This document shows positions 33,541-40,493 of a stretch of 41,289 nt of DNA, piece after piece. This DNA comes from Lentisphaeria bacterium. GTDB lineage: Bacteria > Verrucomicrobiota > Lentisphaeria > Victivallales > UBA1829. Under the pieces are notes generated by a model. It was not told where the DNA came from. It was given only the letters and a program-made list of their open reading frames with translations, and searched no databases. The translations under genes were made by a program, and so were the position numbers. The number at the start of each line of letters is the position of its first letter. Position 1 is the stretch's first letter. The DNA is taken from NCBI GenBank assembly GCA_017541665.1, contig JAFXYP010000041.1, positions 1-41,289 of the forward strand. The letters are read 5' to 3'.

Positions 33541-34650
33541 ATGAAACTTCAGTCCATCCTCCTCCTGACCGGAATCGCAGCCGGCCTCGTGACCGTCTCC
33601 TGCAAGACGACCGAAGATGAAGCCGAAGAGTTTTTCGGCTACCACAAACCTGTCAAGAACACGGCCGAGGAAGAAGCCGCGGAAAAACTCAAGAACGACT
33701 ACTACAATCAGATCAACGCGCACATCGACCGCAGACTGGACGAGTTCAACGAAAAGGAGGAAGTCAAGCTCCCGGTCTTCTCCTCAAAGGAAGTCCAGCA
33801 GGATTTCATGGATTTCTCCTTCATCAAGTCCGCCGAGCTGCTCGACGGGCTCTACATGAAATTCGCCGGGCCGCGCAATATCGACTACGAGTTCTTCGTC
33901 GACCGCGTGTCCCGTTCGCTCACACGCACGGTCGGGGACAAGACCGAGACCTTCACGTTCGAACCCTTCACGAACGGAGTTCCTCCTGCCATCCCGTACG
34001 AAGTCCATATTCTGTACGCCTTCGCGACCAATTTCAGCCGCATCGCGAAAACCGTGACGCTCCGCAGCTTCGAGAAGCTGGAACAGGGCGAGAACCCCGC
34101 GATCGCCGACCTCGAAAACGAGGCGAACATCGATGAGAAGGGCAGGAAGAAAAACAAGAACTTCGTCGAAATCAAGCCGAAGACCACCACCGAGCCGCTT
34201 GAATTCCGTATCGACAACCGCTGGTGCAAGTGCTATGACATCCAACTGAAAAGCATCTGCGCGCCCGCCGTCTCCATGTCGCTCTTCGTCAGCAACGAGG
34301 AAAAGACCATCTCCCGCATCGATTTCGTCCTCGACGACGATTCCAGGATCTCCTATATCATGGACTGGCGCGAACAGGACGGCATCGTCCTGCCGCGCGT
34401 CATCCGCCGCCTCGGCGACAATGCCGTCTTCTTCCGCGATGATGCCAAGGTCATCCTGAAGGGCGCACGCGCCGCGGCCGTTGTGGAAGAGGAGGAAACC
34501 GCCTATCACGAAAGCGCCGCCGCGAAAGACGACAGCGCCGAAGAGGAAATCGTCGAAATCGACGCCTCCGCCACGGACGATTCCGAAGCGGCAGAAGAAG
34601 CACCCGAGGAAGAGGTCGCGGAAGAGGATTCCGAAGACTTCCAGGAATAA
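33541..34650 (+). CDS. Predicted lipoprotein with acidic C-terminal tail
   Basis: A 369-aa protein with a signal peptide and lipobox VSCK (C21). A mature domain of about 280 residues has no recognised motif. It includes VLDDDSRISYIMDWREQDGI, similar in style to the preceding lipoprotein and possibly from the same beta-rich family. The last about 55 residues are strongly acidic (EEE and EED runs), unlike anything needed for export. It follows the 243-aa lipoprotein by 35 bp and ends at a strong terminator, so glyQS and the two lipoproteins look like one transcription unit. No function is assigned. Confidence 0.75.
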   Translation: MKLQSILLLTGIAAGLVTVSCKTTEDEAEEFFGYHKPVKNTAEEEAAEKLKNDYYNQINAHIDRRLDEFNEKEEVKLPVFSSKEVQQDFMDFSFIKSAELLDGLYMKFAGPRNIDYEFFVDRVSRSLTRTVGDKTETFTFEPFTNGVPPAIPYEVHILYAFATNFSRIAKTVTLRSFEKLEQGENPAIADLENEANIDEKGRKKNKNFVEIKPKTTTEPLEFRIDNRWCKCYDIQLKSICAPAVSMSLFVSNEEKTISRIDFVLDDDSRISYIMDWREQDGIVLPRVIRRLGDNAVFFRDDAKVILKGARAAAVVEEEETAYHESAAAKDDSAEEEIVEIDASATDDSEAAEEAPEEEVAEEDSEDFQE

Positions 34651-34679
34651 GACCGCCCCCCGGATATCGCTTTCGGAAG

Positions 34680-34742
34680 ACCGCCCGTTCACCCCGGCAT
34701 CCGGCGTAAGCCCCGGCCGATGGATCGAACGGGCGGTTTTTT
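34680..34742 (+). terminator. Strong terminator with a GC-rich nested loop
   Basis: ACCGCCCGTTC pairs perfectly with GAACGGGCGGT (11 bp), followed by six T. The loop is long and contains CCGGCATCCG and GTAAGCCCCGG, a pattern that recurs inside the hairpin at 39781-39870. Confidence 0.88.
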
Positions 34743-34776
34743 GTGCCGTTTCCGCATGTTTTCGCCTGATTTGCGG

Positions 34777-34804
34777 TTGATTTTTCCGCAGATGGATGTA
34801 TGTT
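34777..34804 (+). promoter_or_regulatory. Predicted promoter of the GH51 gene
   Basis: TTGATT (34777-34782), 16 bp, TATGTT (34799-34804), 56 bp upstream of the start codon. Confidence 0.5.
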
Positions 34805-34860
34805 ATCTTATTTGATAAGACCTTTGTTTTTCAACCATCACGAACCGAAAGGAATTCAAC

Positions 34861-36387
34861 GTGAAACTCATTGTCGACGCATGCAATCTCCAGGGGCGGA
34901 TCAGCCGCCATGTCTACGGCCAGTTCTCCGAACATCTCGGGCACTGCATCTACGACGGCCTGTACGTCGGGGAAAAATCGAAGATCCCGAACATCGACGG
35001 CGTCCGCAAGGACGTAATCGAAGTGCTCCGCCGGATCCGGATCCCGAACCTCCGCTGGCCCGGCGGCTGCTTCGCCGACTGCTACCACTGGCGCGACGGC
35101 ATCGGCCCGCGCTCCAAACGCCCCTGCATCGTGAACGACACCTGGGGCGGCGTGACCGAGGACAATTCCTTCGGCACCCATGAATTCCTCCGTTTCTGCG
35201 AGCTCATCGGCGCCGAACCGTACATCAACGGCAACGTCAGCAGCGGCACCGTGCAGGAGATGTCCCAGTGGATCGAGTACCTGAACGCCAAGGTGCAGGG
35301 CCCGATGACCGAACTCCGCCGCAAGAACGGCCGCAAGGAGCCGTGGGGCGTCAAGTTCTGGGGCTTCGGCAACGAGCCGTGGGGCGACGGCCATATGCGC
35401 CCCGAATACTACGCCGACCAGTTCCGCCGCTACACCACCTATGCCCGCGATTACGGCGACACCAAGCTCGTCCGCATCGCGGCCGGTGCCAACGGCGGCG
35501 ACATGAACTGGACCGAGGTCCTGATGCAGAGCGCCGGACAGTGGCTCGACGCCGTCACGCTCCATTACTACACCGTCCCTGGCGTCTGGGAACACAAGGG
35601 CTCCGCCACCAAGTTCGACGTGCCGGAATACTACACCACGCTCGAAAAGGCCGCCGCCATCGAGGGCATCATCGCCAAGCAGTCCGTCATCATGGACAAG
35701 TACGACCCGGATGCGCGCGTCGGCCTCTTCGTCGACGAATGGGGCACCTGGTTCGACGTCGAGGAAGGCACCAACCCGGGCTTCCTCCACCAGCAGAACA
35801 CCATGCGCGACGCCATGGTCGCCGCGATCTCGCTGAACACCTTCCACCGCCACAACCGCCGCGTCCGCATGGCGAACATCGCCCAGCTCGTGAACGTGCT
35901 CCAGGCCATGATCCTGACCGAAGGCGAAAAGATGCTCGTCACCCCGACCTGCCATGTCTTCGACCTCTACAAGGTCCACCAGGACGCCGACCGCGTCGAG
36001 ACCTTCGCACAGGCCGCGCCGATCGACGGCTGCAAGCTCCCGGCGATCACCCACACCGCGTCCGTCAAGGACGGCGTCCTGCACGTCAGCGCCGCCAACA
36101 TCCATGCGGACAAGGCGCTCCCGATCGAGCTCGAAGCCTGGGGCTTCGATGCCGTATCCGTCTCCGGCGAGATTCTCGGCAGCGGTGACATCCACGCCCT
36201 CAACACCTTCAGGAAGCCGAACGCCGTCAAGATCCGCAAGCTCGACCTCGTCGTCAAGGGCGGCAAGGTCCTCTTCGAACTCCCGCCCTGCTCCGTTGCC
36301 ACCATCACGCTCAAGCCCGCCGCCGCGAAAAAGGCTCCCGCGAAGAAGGCTCCGGTGAAAAAGGCAGCCAAAAAGGCTTCCAGATAA
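34861..36387 (+). CDS. GH51 alpha-L-arabinofuranosidase with Lys/Ala-rich tail
   Basis: A 508-aa intracellular glycosidase (no signal peptide) expected to release arabinose from arabino-oligosaccharides taken up by the cell. The (beta/alpha)8 barrel shows LRWPGGCFADCYHWRDGIGP, then FWGFGNEPWGDG with acid/base E172 and LFVDEWGTWFDV with nucleophile E293, close to the positions in characterised GH51 enzymes. A C-terminal beta-sandwich follows. The last about 22 residues are an added Lys/Ala/Pro tail ending KKASR, not part of the family. The start is a GTG preceded by GAAAGGA. The product fits pentose use with XylB. Two small lipoprotein genes follow. Substrate preference within GH51 is not certain. 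Confidence 0.93.
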   Translation: MKLIVDACNLQGRISRHVYGQFSEHLGHCIYDGLYVGEKSKIPNIDGVRKDVIEVLRRIRIPNLRWPGGCFADCYHWRDGIGPRSKRPCIVNDTWGGVTEDNSFGTHEFLRFCELIGAEPYINGNVSSGTVQEMSQWIEYLNAKVQGPMTELRRKNGRKEPWGVKFWGFGNEPWGDGHMRPEYYADQFRRYTTYARDYGDTKLVRIAAGANGGDMNWTEVLMQSAGQWLDAVTLHYYTVPGVWEHKGSATKFDVPEYYTTLEKAAAIEGIIAKQSVIMDKYDPDARVGLFVDEWGTWFDVEEGTNPGFLHQQNTMRDAMVAAISLNTFHRHNRRVRMANIAQLVNVLQAMILTEGEKMLVTPTCHVFDLYKVHQDADRVETFAQAAPIDGCKLPAITHTASVKDGVLHVSAANIHADKALPIELEAWGFDAVSVSGEILGSGDIHALNTFRKPNAVKIRKLDLVVKGGKVLFELPPCSVATITLKPAAAKKAPAKKAPVKKAAKKASR

Positions 36388-36423
36388 GACAACCGATAAC
36401 TCACGCGAACCCCGGCCTGTTTT

Positions 36424-37005
36424 ATGAACCGTCCCGGAACACACATCATTCCCGGCGCATCCTCCGCGATGCGCCGGATTTGCGCCCGCAGCACACGCTC
36501 GCGCCGTCTTTCCGGCGGCCGCGGGTTCATCCTCGTCCTCGCCTTCGCCGTCGCGGCTTGCGCGCTTCTCGCGGCGTGCTCCCCCGTCGATTCCGCCGGC
36601 ACGATCCCGCGTTCCGGCGTGAGGGCCCCGCGGATGCCGCACCGTCTCACGGTCATCAAGGCCATGCTCTTCGAATTCGGGGAAAACCCGCTGGAGAAGA
36701 AAACGGTCAGCATCCCGGAGGGCGAATACATATTCGAAGGCGAGGACGATATCTTCCTTTATTTCCGTTCTCTGGAGCCTCTGGAGTACCGCGTCAACCA
36801 CAAGGAAGGCTACGCGGAGGGCGCGTTCCAGATGGGCGGCGTCGCGCTCGCGCGCAAAGACCAATGGGACAAGGTCGAATACCCGGCCTGCACTTACATC
36901 GACGGTGAAGACCAGCATCAGAAACGCCTGACGTGTCCCCTGGAGCCGTCCTTCCTCATGCAGAGGCGCGGCTACGACTGGGAAAGCGATTTCGACGCGG
37001 AGTAA
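36424..37005 (+). CDS. Predicted small lipoprotein
   Basis: A 193-aa protein. A long Arg-rich N-terminus (about 33 residues) leads into a hydrophobic stretch (FILVLAFAVAACALLAAC) with lipobox LAAC. An internal ATG at 36469 would give a more usual signal peptide. No strong Shine-Dalgarno marks either start, so the start is uncertain. The mature part (about 140 residues) includes IPEGEYIFEGEDDIFLYF and ends YDWESDFDAE; no family is recognised. It lies 36 bp after the GH51 gene and 8 bp before another lipoprotein gene. Confidence 0.6.
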   Translation: MNRPGTHIIPGASSAMRRICARSTRSRRLSGGRGFILVLAFAVAACALLAACSPVDSAGTIPRSGVRAPRMPHRLTVIKAMLFEFGENPLEKKTVSIPEGEYIFEGEDDIFLYFRSLEPLEYRVNHKEGYAEGAFQMGGVALARKDQWDKVEYPACTYIDGEDQHQKRLTCPLEPSFLMQRRGYDWESDFDAE

Positions 37006-37013
37006 CAGACGAC

Positions 37014-37463
37014 ATGCCAGGCATGAAGAAAAGCTTTGCAACCGCTTTCTGCATCGCCGCGGCACTGGTTCTGACCGGATGCGGCAGGCGGATCGATTAT
37101 GAACTCCCGGAGAATCCGATCGAGTTTCATACCGGCACATTCGTGAATCCGGCCGATCCCGATGACACCTATCAGTCCATCCAATACAAGGGAAGGACCT
37201 ATATCGGTTACGGAACGCTCAAGGGCTCGATCGGCGGCGACGATGTCGGCAATTGTCTGGGATACATCATTCTGGACGGTACGGTCATGAAAAAAGTGCG
37301 GATTTTTCCTTTGAACGCCGATCCCGACGCAAACTATCTGGTCCGGATCTTTACCGATACCTTTATGAATCAGCCGTTTTTCTTCAGGGCGCTTGATACG
37401 AAGGGGAAGACGATCGATACTCCGCCGTTCATCGAAAGACTGGAATATCCCTATTGGGAGTAG
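37014..37463 (+). CDS. Predicted small lipoprotein, second of a pair
   Basis: A 149-aa protein with a compact signal peptide and lipobox LTGC (C24 when started at 37014). A start three codons later (37023) is equally possible. The mature domain includes YQSIQYKGRTYIGYGTLKG and VRIFPLNADPDANYLV and ends LEYPYWE. No family is recognised. It begins 8 bp after the preceding stop, with GGAG inside the end of that gene, so translation is likely coupled. Codon use is less GC-biased than in the housekeeping genes, which fits an accessory gene. Confidence 0.65.
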   Translation: MPGMKKSFATAFCIAAALVLTGCGRRIDYELPENPIEFHTGTFVNPADPDDTYQSIQYKGRTYIGYGTLKGSIGGDDVGNCLGYIILDGTVMKKVRIFPLNADPDANYLVRIFTDTFMNQPFFFRALDTKGKTIDTPPFIERLEYPYWE

Positions 37464-37521
37464 CGGGCAAAAAATCTGCATCCGTTTTTCTTTCCCTCCA
37501 TACATTTCCACCTCTTTTCCC

Positions 37522-37550
37522 TTGACATTGCAGCGGCCCTGCGCTATGTT
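37522..37550 (+). promoter_or_regulatory. Predicted strong promoter of the MarR gene
   Basis: A consensus TTGACA (37522-37527), 17 bp, TATGTT (37545-37550). A TATAAT overlaps at 37550-37555 but would need a 22-bp spacer. The start codon is 53 bp downstream. Confidence 0.65.
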
Positions 37551-37602
37551 ATAATACGAATCTGAATCTCTCGATTGTTGCACAAACTTGAGGTCATCTT
37601 CC

Positions 37603-38079
37603 ATGAAACTTGTCCGCAAACAGATCGCCCAGCTCATGACGGCATTGAACCGCATCAACTGCTGTTATGCCGTATGCGCTCAGTCCGCCGATCTCAAGGA
37701 CAATGAACTGATGATCCTCTACGCCCTCGCGGACGGCGTGCCGTATTCCCAGAAGCAGATCTGCGACGAATGGGACATCCCACGCACCACGATGAACACG
37801 ATCATCAAGGACTGGGAGAAGAAAGGGCTCGTCTCCCTGAGTCCGATCCAAGGCAAACGGCGTGAAATGAACATCCTCCTGACCGATGCCGGACAGAAGC
37901 TGGCCGACAGCGTCCTGGACAAGATTATCGAGATGGAGAATGCAGCCATGCAGGAAACGGTCGAGGAATTCTCGCCGGAGTTTATCCGCGCGATACGAAG
38001 CTATGAGGCCAGGCTCCGTGCCCATTGCCAACGAATTTTCGGAGAAGCACCGTCCGTTCCCTTCTCGCCCAAAGAATAA
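37603..38079 (+). CDS. MarR family transcriptional regulator
   Basis: A 158-aa winged-helix DNA-binding protein, expected to act as a homodimer. An N-terminal dimerisation helix (KQIAQLMTALNRINCCYAV) is followed by the wHTH: helices around LMILYALADGVPYSQKQICDEWDIPRTTMNTIIKDWEKKG, and the wing KRREMNILLTDAGQKLAD. The C-terminal helices complete the dimer region. Two adjacent Cys near residue 20 could be redox-sensitive (inference). GAGGT precedes the ATG at 37603; a longer in-frame start at 37588 is less likely. It ends at a strong terminator, and the next gene (GspC-like) has two dyads upstream that could be targets. Ligand and targets are unknown. Confidence 0.9.
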   Translation: MKLVRKQIAQLMTALNRINCCYAVCAQSADLKDNELMILYALADGVPYSQKQICDEWDIPRTTMNTIIKDWEKKGLVSLSPIQGKRREMNILLTDAGQKLADSVLDKIIEMENAAMQETVEEFSPEFIRAIRSYEARLRAHCQRIFGEAPSVPFSPKE

Positions 38080-38107
38080 TCGGCTTCTTTCCCTCTGCTC
38101 TTCCTAT

Positions 38108-38134
38108 GGAACCCTGACCGGGTTCCTTTTTTTT
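38108..38134 (+). terminator. Terminator after the MarR gene
   Basis: GGAACCC-TGACC-GGGTTCC followed by eight T. Confidence 0.92.
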
Positions 38135-38209
38135 GTACAAAGGGCATCGTTTTCTGTTCAAATAGTTCTTTTTTCCGAAAAAATAAGATTTTCGCGGGAG
38201 TTACACAAT

Positions 38210-38242
38210 AATCCGATTTCGGATTTCGTTAATAGTACGAAA
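38210..38242. promoter_or_regulatory. Two adjacent inverted repeats upstream of the GspC-like gene
   Basis: AATCCGA-TT-TCGGATT (38210-38225) is a perfect 7-bp dyad. TTTCGT-N7-ACGAAA (38224-38242) is a 6-bp dyad directly next to it. A weak -10-like TATTAA follows at 38249-38254 with a poor -35. They are operator-like in size and position. Confidence 0.4.
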
Positions 38243-38290
38243 CAGAATTATTAAACCCCCATCCAACCCCGCAAAACCGGAGCAGTCATC

Positions 38291-39790
38291 ATGAAATCAA
38301 TTCTCATAGCCATCAACGTCATGCTCGCCATTCTCGCAGCGGGCGAAGTCATCAAGTGCCTTTCTTTGAAGAATGATATCGCATCCGCACGCGTATCTAC
38401 AACTGCAAAAACCGCGAAGGAAACGTCCAGACCCATTGTCTCCACTCCCGCGAAAGCTTCTCCGATCACCCATGCCATACAACGGTCTCCCCAACAGATC
38501 GAGGAGCAGGTCAATTTGATCTCGGCACTGAATATCTTCTCGCCCGACCGGACGCCGGACATCCCGACGGCGGCTCAACGCGCAACGGCCAACAATGCCA
38601 GTGCGGAAAAGAAGCTCGTCGGCACGTTCGAGATGAACGGTGTCAAAGGCGCGATCATCCTCCAGCGCACCAACCAAAGGAACGGAAACCGGAACGCCTT
38701 CGGTTTCGACGGCGGATTCGGGTTTGGCGGATTCGGATTCGGCGACATGGGGTTCGGCATGGACCGGAGTGCGGCCAACCAGAACAGCAATACCGCCCAG
38801 GCATCGGCGGAAGAAGTGTCGCAGGCACAGATCGAAGACGCCCGCCAGCGCCTCGCGCAGCTGCAAAGCGTGATGCAGACGCTTCAGCGGAACAATGCCA
38901 CGGCGGATCAGCTCGCATCCATCACACGCCAGATCGAAGCGCAGAACACCCTGCTTCAGCAGCTGCTGGCAATCGCGACGCCACAAGATGCAGAAGAAGA
39001 CGGAGTCGCCTCCATCTCCGCCACAAACTCCAACAACGTCCGCCAATACCTGAAACTCGGGGAATCGACCGCTGACGGGTACATGCTCATTGATGTTACG
39101 CGAACGACAGCCACGCTCAGACGCAACAACGACGTAATCGAACTGACCATGCAGAAGGCTTCGGACAATCAGGAAGCGATGGCGTTTGCAGCGTCCAGAG
39201 TAAATACGGCTCAAGTGGTCGTCTCCGACACCCCGGCGAACACTTCTTCCAACACGGTCGCATCTTCCAACGGCGGCGGCAGACGCAACAACGGCGGATT
39301 CGGCGATTTCGGCGGTTTCGGAGGCGGCGACTTCGGCGGATTCGGCGAAGGCGGAGGTTTTGCCAGTTTCGGAGGGGGCGATGGCGGATTTGGCGGCTTT
39401 GGCGGCGGAAATGGCGGTTTCGGAGGTGGAAATGGCGGCTTTGGCGGCGGAAACAACGGTTTCGGCGGGGGAAATGGTGGTTTCGGACGCGGAAACAACA
39501 ATTCCAGAACGAACTCTATGACCGGGGGAAATCGTGCCGGAATGAATTCCAACAGCCGGACTACCACGACCTCCGCCTCTTCCCGCAATACGACCAACCG
39601 AACCGGCATGAACACCAATTCAGCCGGACGCACAAACAATGCAACTCGCACCAATACCAATTCCAACGCAATGCGGAACAACACGAATGCCGGACGTACC
39701 AATACCAATGCATCGCGGAACAATGCCGCCGGGCGTACGGGGGTGAATACCGGGAACCGCACTGGTGGCGCGGGCATGGGGGGAAGATAG
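38291..39790 (+). CDS. GspC/PulC-like bitopic protein with Gly/Phe-rich and Asn/Thr/Arg-rich tail
   Basis: A 499-aa protein. A single N-terminal membrane helix (about 4-20) and a Ser/Thr/Ala linker lead to LISALNIFSPDRTP and KLVGTFEMNGVKGAIIL, which resemble the start of the GspC homology region of type II secretion. The region is then interrupted by a first Gly/Phe stretch (about 131-152), a Gln/Ala/Leu-rich predicted coiled coil (about 165-232) and the second half of the HR-like fold (RQYLKLGESTADGYMLIDV followed by TLRRNNDVIELTM, about 252-292). From about 330 come GGFGGG/GGNGGFGG repeats, then a roughly 100-residue Asn/Thr/Arg/Gly segment to the end. GspC normally has no such tail. The match to GspC is by pattern only, and no other gsp genes are nearby. 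The stop codon lies in a long inverted repeat. Confidence 0.75.
   Translation: MKSILIAINVMLAILAAGEVIKCLSLKNDIASARVSTTAKTAKETSRPIVSTPAKASPITHAIQRSPQQIEEQVNLISALNIFSPDRTPDIPTAAQRATANNASAEKKLVGTFEMNGVKGAIILQRTNQRNGNRNAFGFDGGFGFGGFGFGDMGFGMDRSAANQNSNTAQASAEEVSQAQIEDARQRLAQLQSVMQTLQRNNATADQLASITRQIEAQNTLLQQLLAIATPQDAEEDGVASISATNSNNVRQYLKLGESTADGYMLIDVTRTTATLRRNNDVIELTMQKASDNQEAMAFAASRVNTAQVVVSDTPANTSSNTVASSNGGGRRNNGGFGDFGGFGGGDFGGFGEGGGFASFGGGDGGFGGFGGGNGGFGGGNGGFGGGNNGFGGGNGGFGRGNNNSRTNSMTGGNRAGMNSNSRTTTTSASSRNTTNRTGMNTNSAGRTNNATRTNTNSNAMRNNTNAGRTNTNASRNNAAGRTGVNTGNRTGGAGMGGR
39270..39500 (+). repeat. In-frame GGNGGFGG-type coding repeats
   Basis: Imperfect repeats of GGCGGAAATGGCGGTTTC-like units encode FG and GGFGGG motifs. 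Varied third positions show the repeat is old and maintained at the protein level. Confidence 0.8.
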
Positions 39791-39870
39791 GGAATATGGG
39801 GTATTTATTTGACCGAGAGCCGGGCATCCGCGACGTAAGCCCGGCTTCCGTCCCTATTCCCTATCTTCCC
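39781..39870. repeat. Long nested inverted repeat spanning the stop codon of the GspC-like gene
   Basis: The 16-bp arm GGGAAGATAGGGAATA (39781-39796) is perfectly complementary to 39855-39870. Inside is a second 8-bp hairpin, AGCCGGGC (39818-39825) with GCCCGGCT (39839-39846). The left arm contains the TAG stop. No T-run follows, so it is not a standard terminator. It may block 3'-exonucleases or form a cruciform. Confidence 0.8.
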
Positions 39871-39934
39871 TTCGGTCTGTCGGGAGGGTCTTTTCTGTGC
39901 AGAATCAGCAGGAAAGGAAGCCGGAAAAAAGGCC

Positions 39935-39959
39935 AAAAAAAAAGGAGCGGATTTCGCTC
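39935..39959 (-). terminator. Terminator after tRNA-Gly
   Basis: Read on -, GAGCG-AAATC-CGCTC is followed by C and nine T, about 57 nt past the tRNA 3' end. Confidence 0.75.
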
Positions 39960-40015
39960 GGCATCGTACTCTCGCGCAGCAGAGCACGTCTTCAGCACGC
40001 CTTGCTGTGAAAAAA

Positions 40016-40089
40016 TGGAGCGGGCGACCGGAATCGAACCGGCGTAGCCAGCTTGGGAAGCTGGAGCATAACCATTTTGCTACGCCCGC
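40016..40089 (-). tRNA. tRNA-Gly (CCC anticodon)
   Basis: A 74-nt cloverleaf with encoded CCA on -. The acceptor GCGGGCG pairs with CGCCCGC. The anticodon stem CCAGC/GCTGG encloses TTCCCAA, giving CCC, which reads GGG glycine codons. T arm GCCGG-TTCGATT-CCGGT-like is intact. Confidence 0.95.
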
Positions 40090-40110
40090 ACGGAAAAGAT
40101 TGCGTTTAAT

Positions 40111-40138
40111 AAGATACTGCCGAAAGGCGAAAAATCAA
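40111..40138 (-). promoter_or_regulatory. Predicted tRNA-Gly promoter
   Basis: Read on -, TTGATT (40138-40133), 16 bp, TATCTT (40116-40111), 22 bp upstream of the tRNA 5' end. Confidence 0.5.
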
Positions 40139-40148
40139 GCGCTGAACA

Positions 40149-40315
40149 GTCTTTTTCTCAAAAAAAGGTTGCGGATCCGATCGGTCCTTTTCAAAAAAAT
40201 CAAAACGACTCCGATCCGTCTTTTCCCGGATCGAAGCCCCGCTTCGATCGGTCTTTTTCGCGACAGACCGTCGAACCGTCATCGTCTCTGTTTTTGTTTC
40301 TTTGCAAATTATTTA
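40149..40315. repeat. Degenerate 33-35-nt tandem repeat, about five units
   Basis: GTCTTTTTC-like cores start at 40149, 40184, 40218, 40251 and 40284 (spacing 35, 34, 33, 33). Units 1-3 end in CCGATC-like sequence. The third unit contains a perfect hairpin GATCGAAGC-CCC-GCTTCGATC (40229-40249) followed by GGTCTTTTTC, so at least that unit can act as a terminator on +. Confidence 0.6.
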
Positions 40316-40389
40316 TTTTCCAAACATAGCGTCAAAACGCCCGGAAAGGCCGTTTCCGGCGATTTTCAGAAAAAAATCGAATTTTTTCT

Positions 40390-40410
40390 CGCACACGCGC
40401 ATGCGCGCGC
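40390..40410. other. 21-nt alternating purine/pyrimidine tract next to the gyrA -35 box
   Basis: An uninterrupted alternation of pyrimidine and purine, mostly CG/GC with CA and AT steps, ends at the base before TTGAAA. Such tracts can switch to Z-DNA under negative supercoiling. Confidence 0.7.
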
Positions 40411-40439
40411 TTGAAAAAGGCGCGTTTCCGTGATATATT
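40411..40439 (+). promoter_or_regulatory. Predicted gyrA promoter
   Basis: TTGAAA (40411-40416), 17 bp, TATATT (40434-40439), 54 bp before the start codon. Confidence 0.65.
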
Positions 40440-40493
40440 ATAATATAAAAAGTTCACCAAAACCGCACCTTTTTCTTCCGAAAGGCTTCCAGC

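Larger units (their letters stand above)
40090..40493. other. Gene-free region between tRNA-Gly and gyrA
   Basis: A 404-bp divergent intergenic region with no credible protein gene. It holds, in order, the tRNA-Gly promoter, a 33-35-nt degenerate tandem repeat, two hairpins (CCGGAAA-GGCCG-TTTCCGG at 40341-40359 and CGATTTT/AAAATCG at 40360-40379), an alternating purine/pyrimidine tract and the gyrA promoter. Confidence 0.8.

Noticed and set aside
40149..40315. CRISPR array
   Set aside because: The units are adjacent and degenerate with no unique spacers and no conserved palindromic repeat; no cas genes are present.
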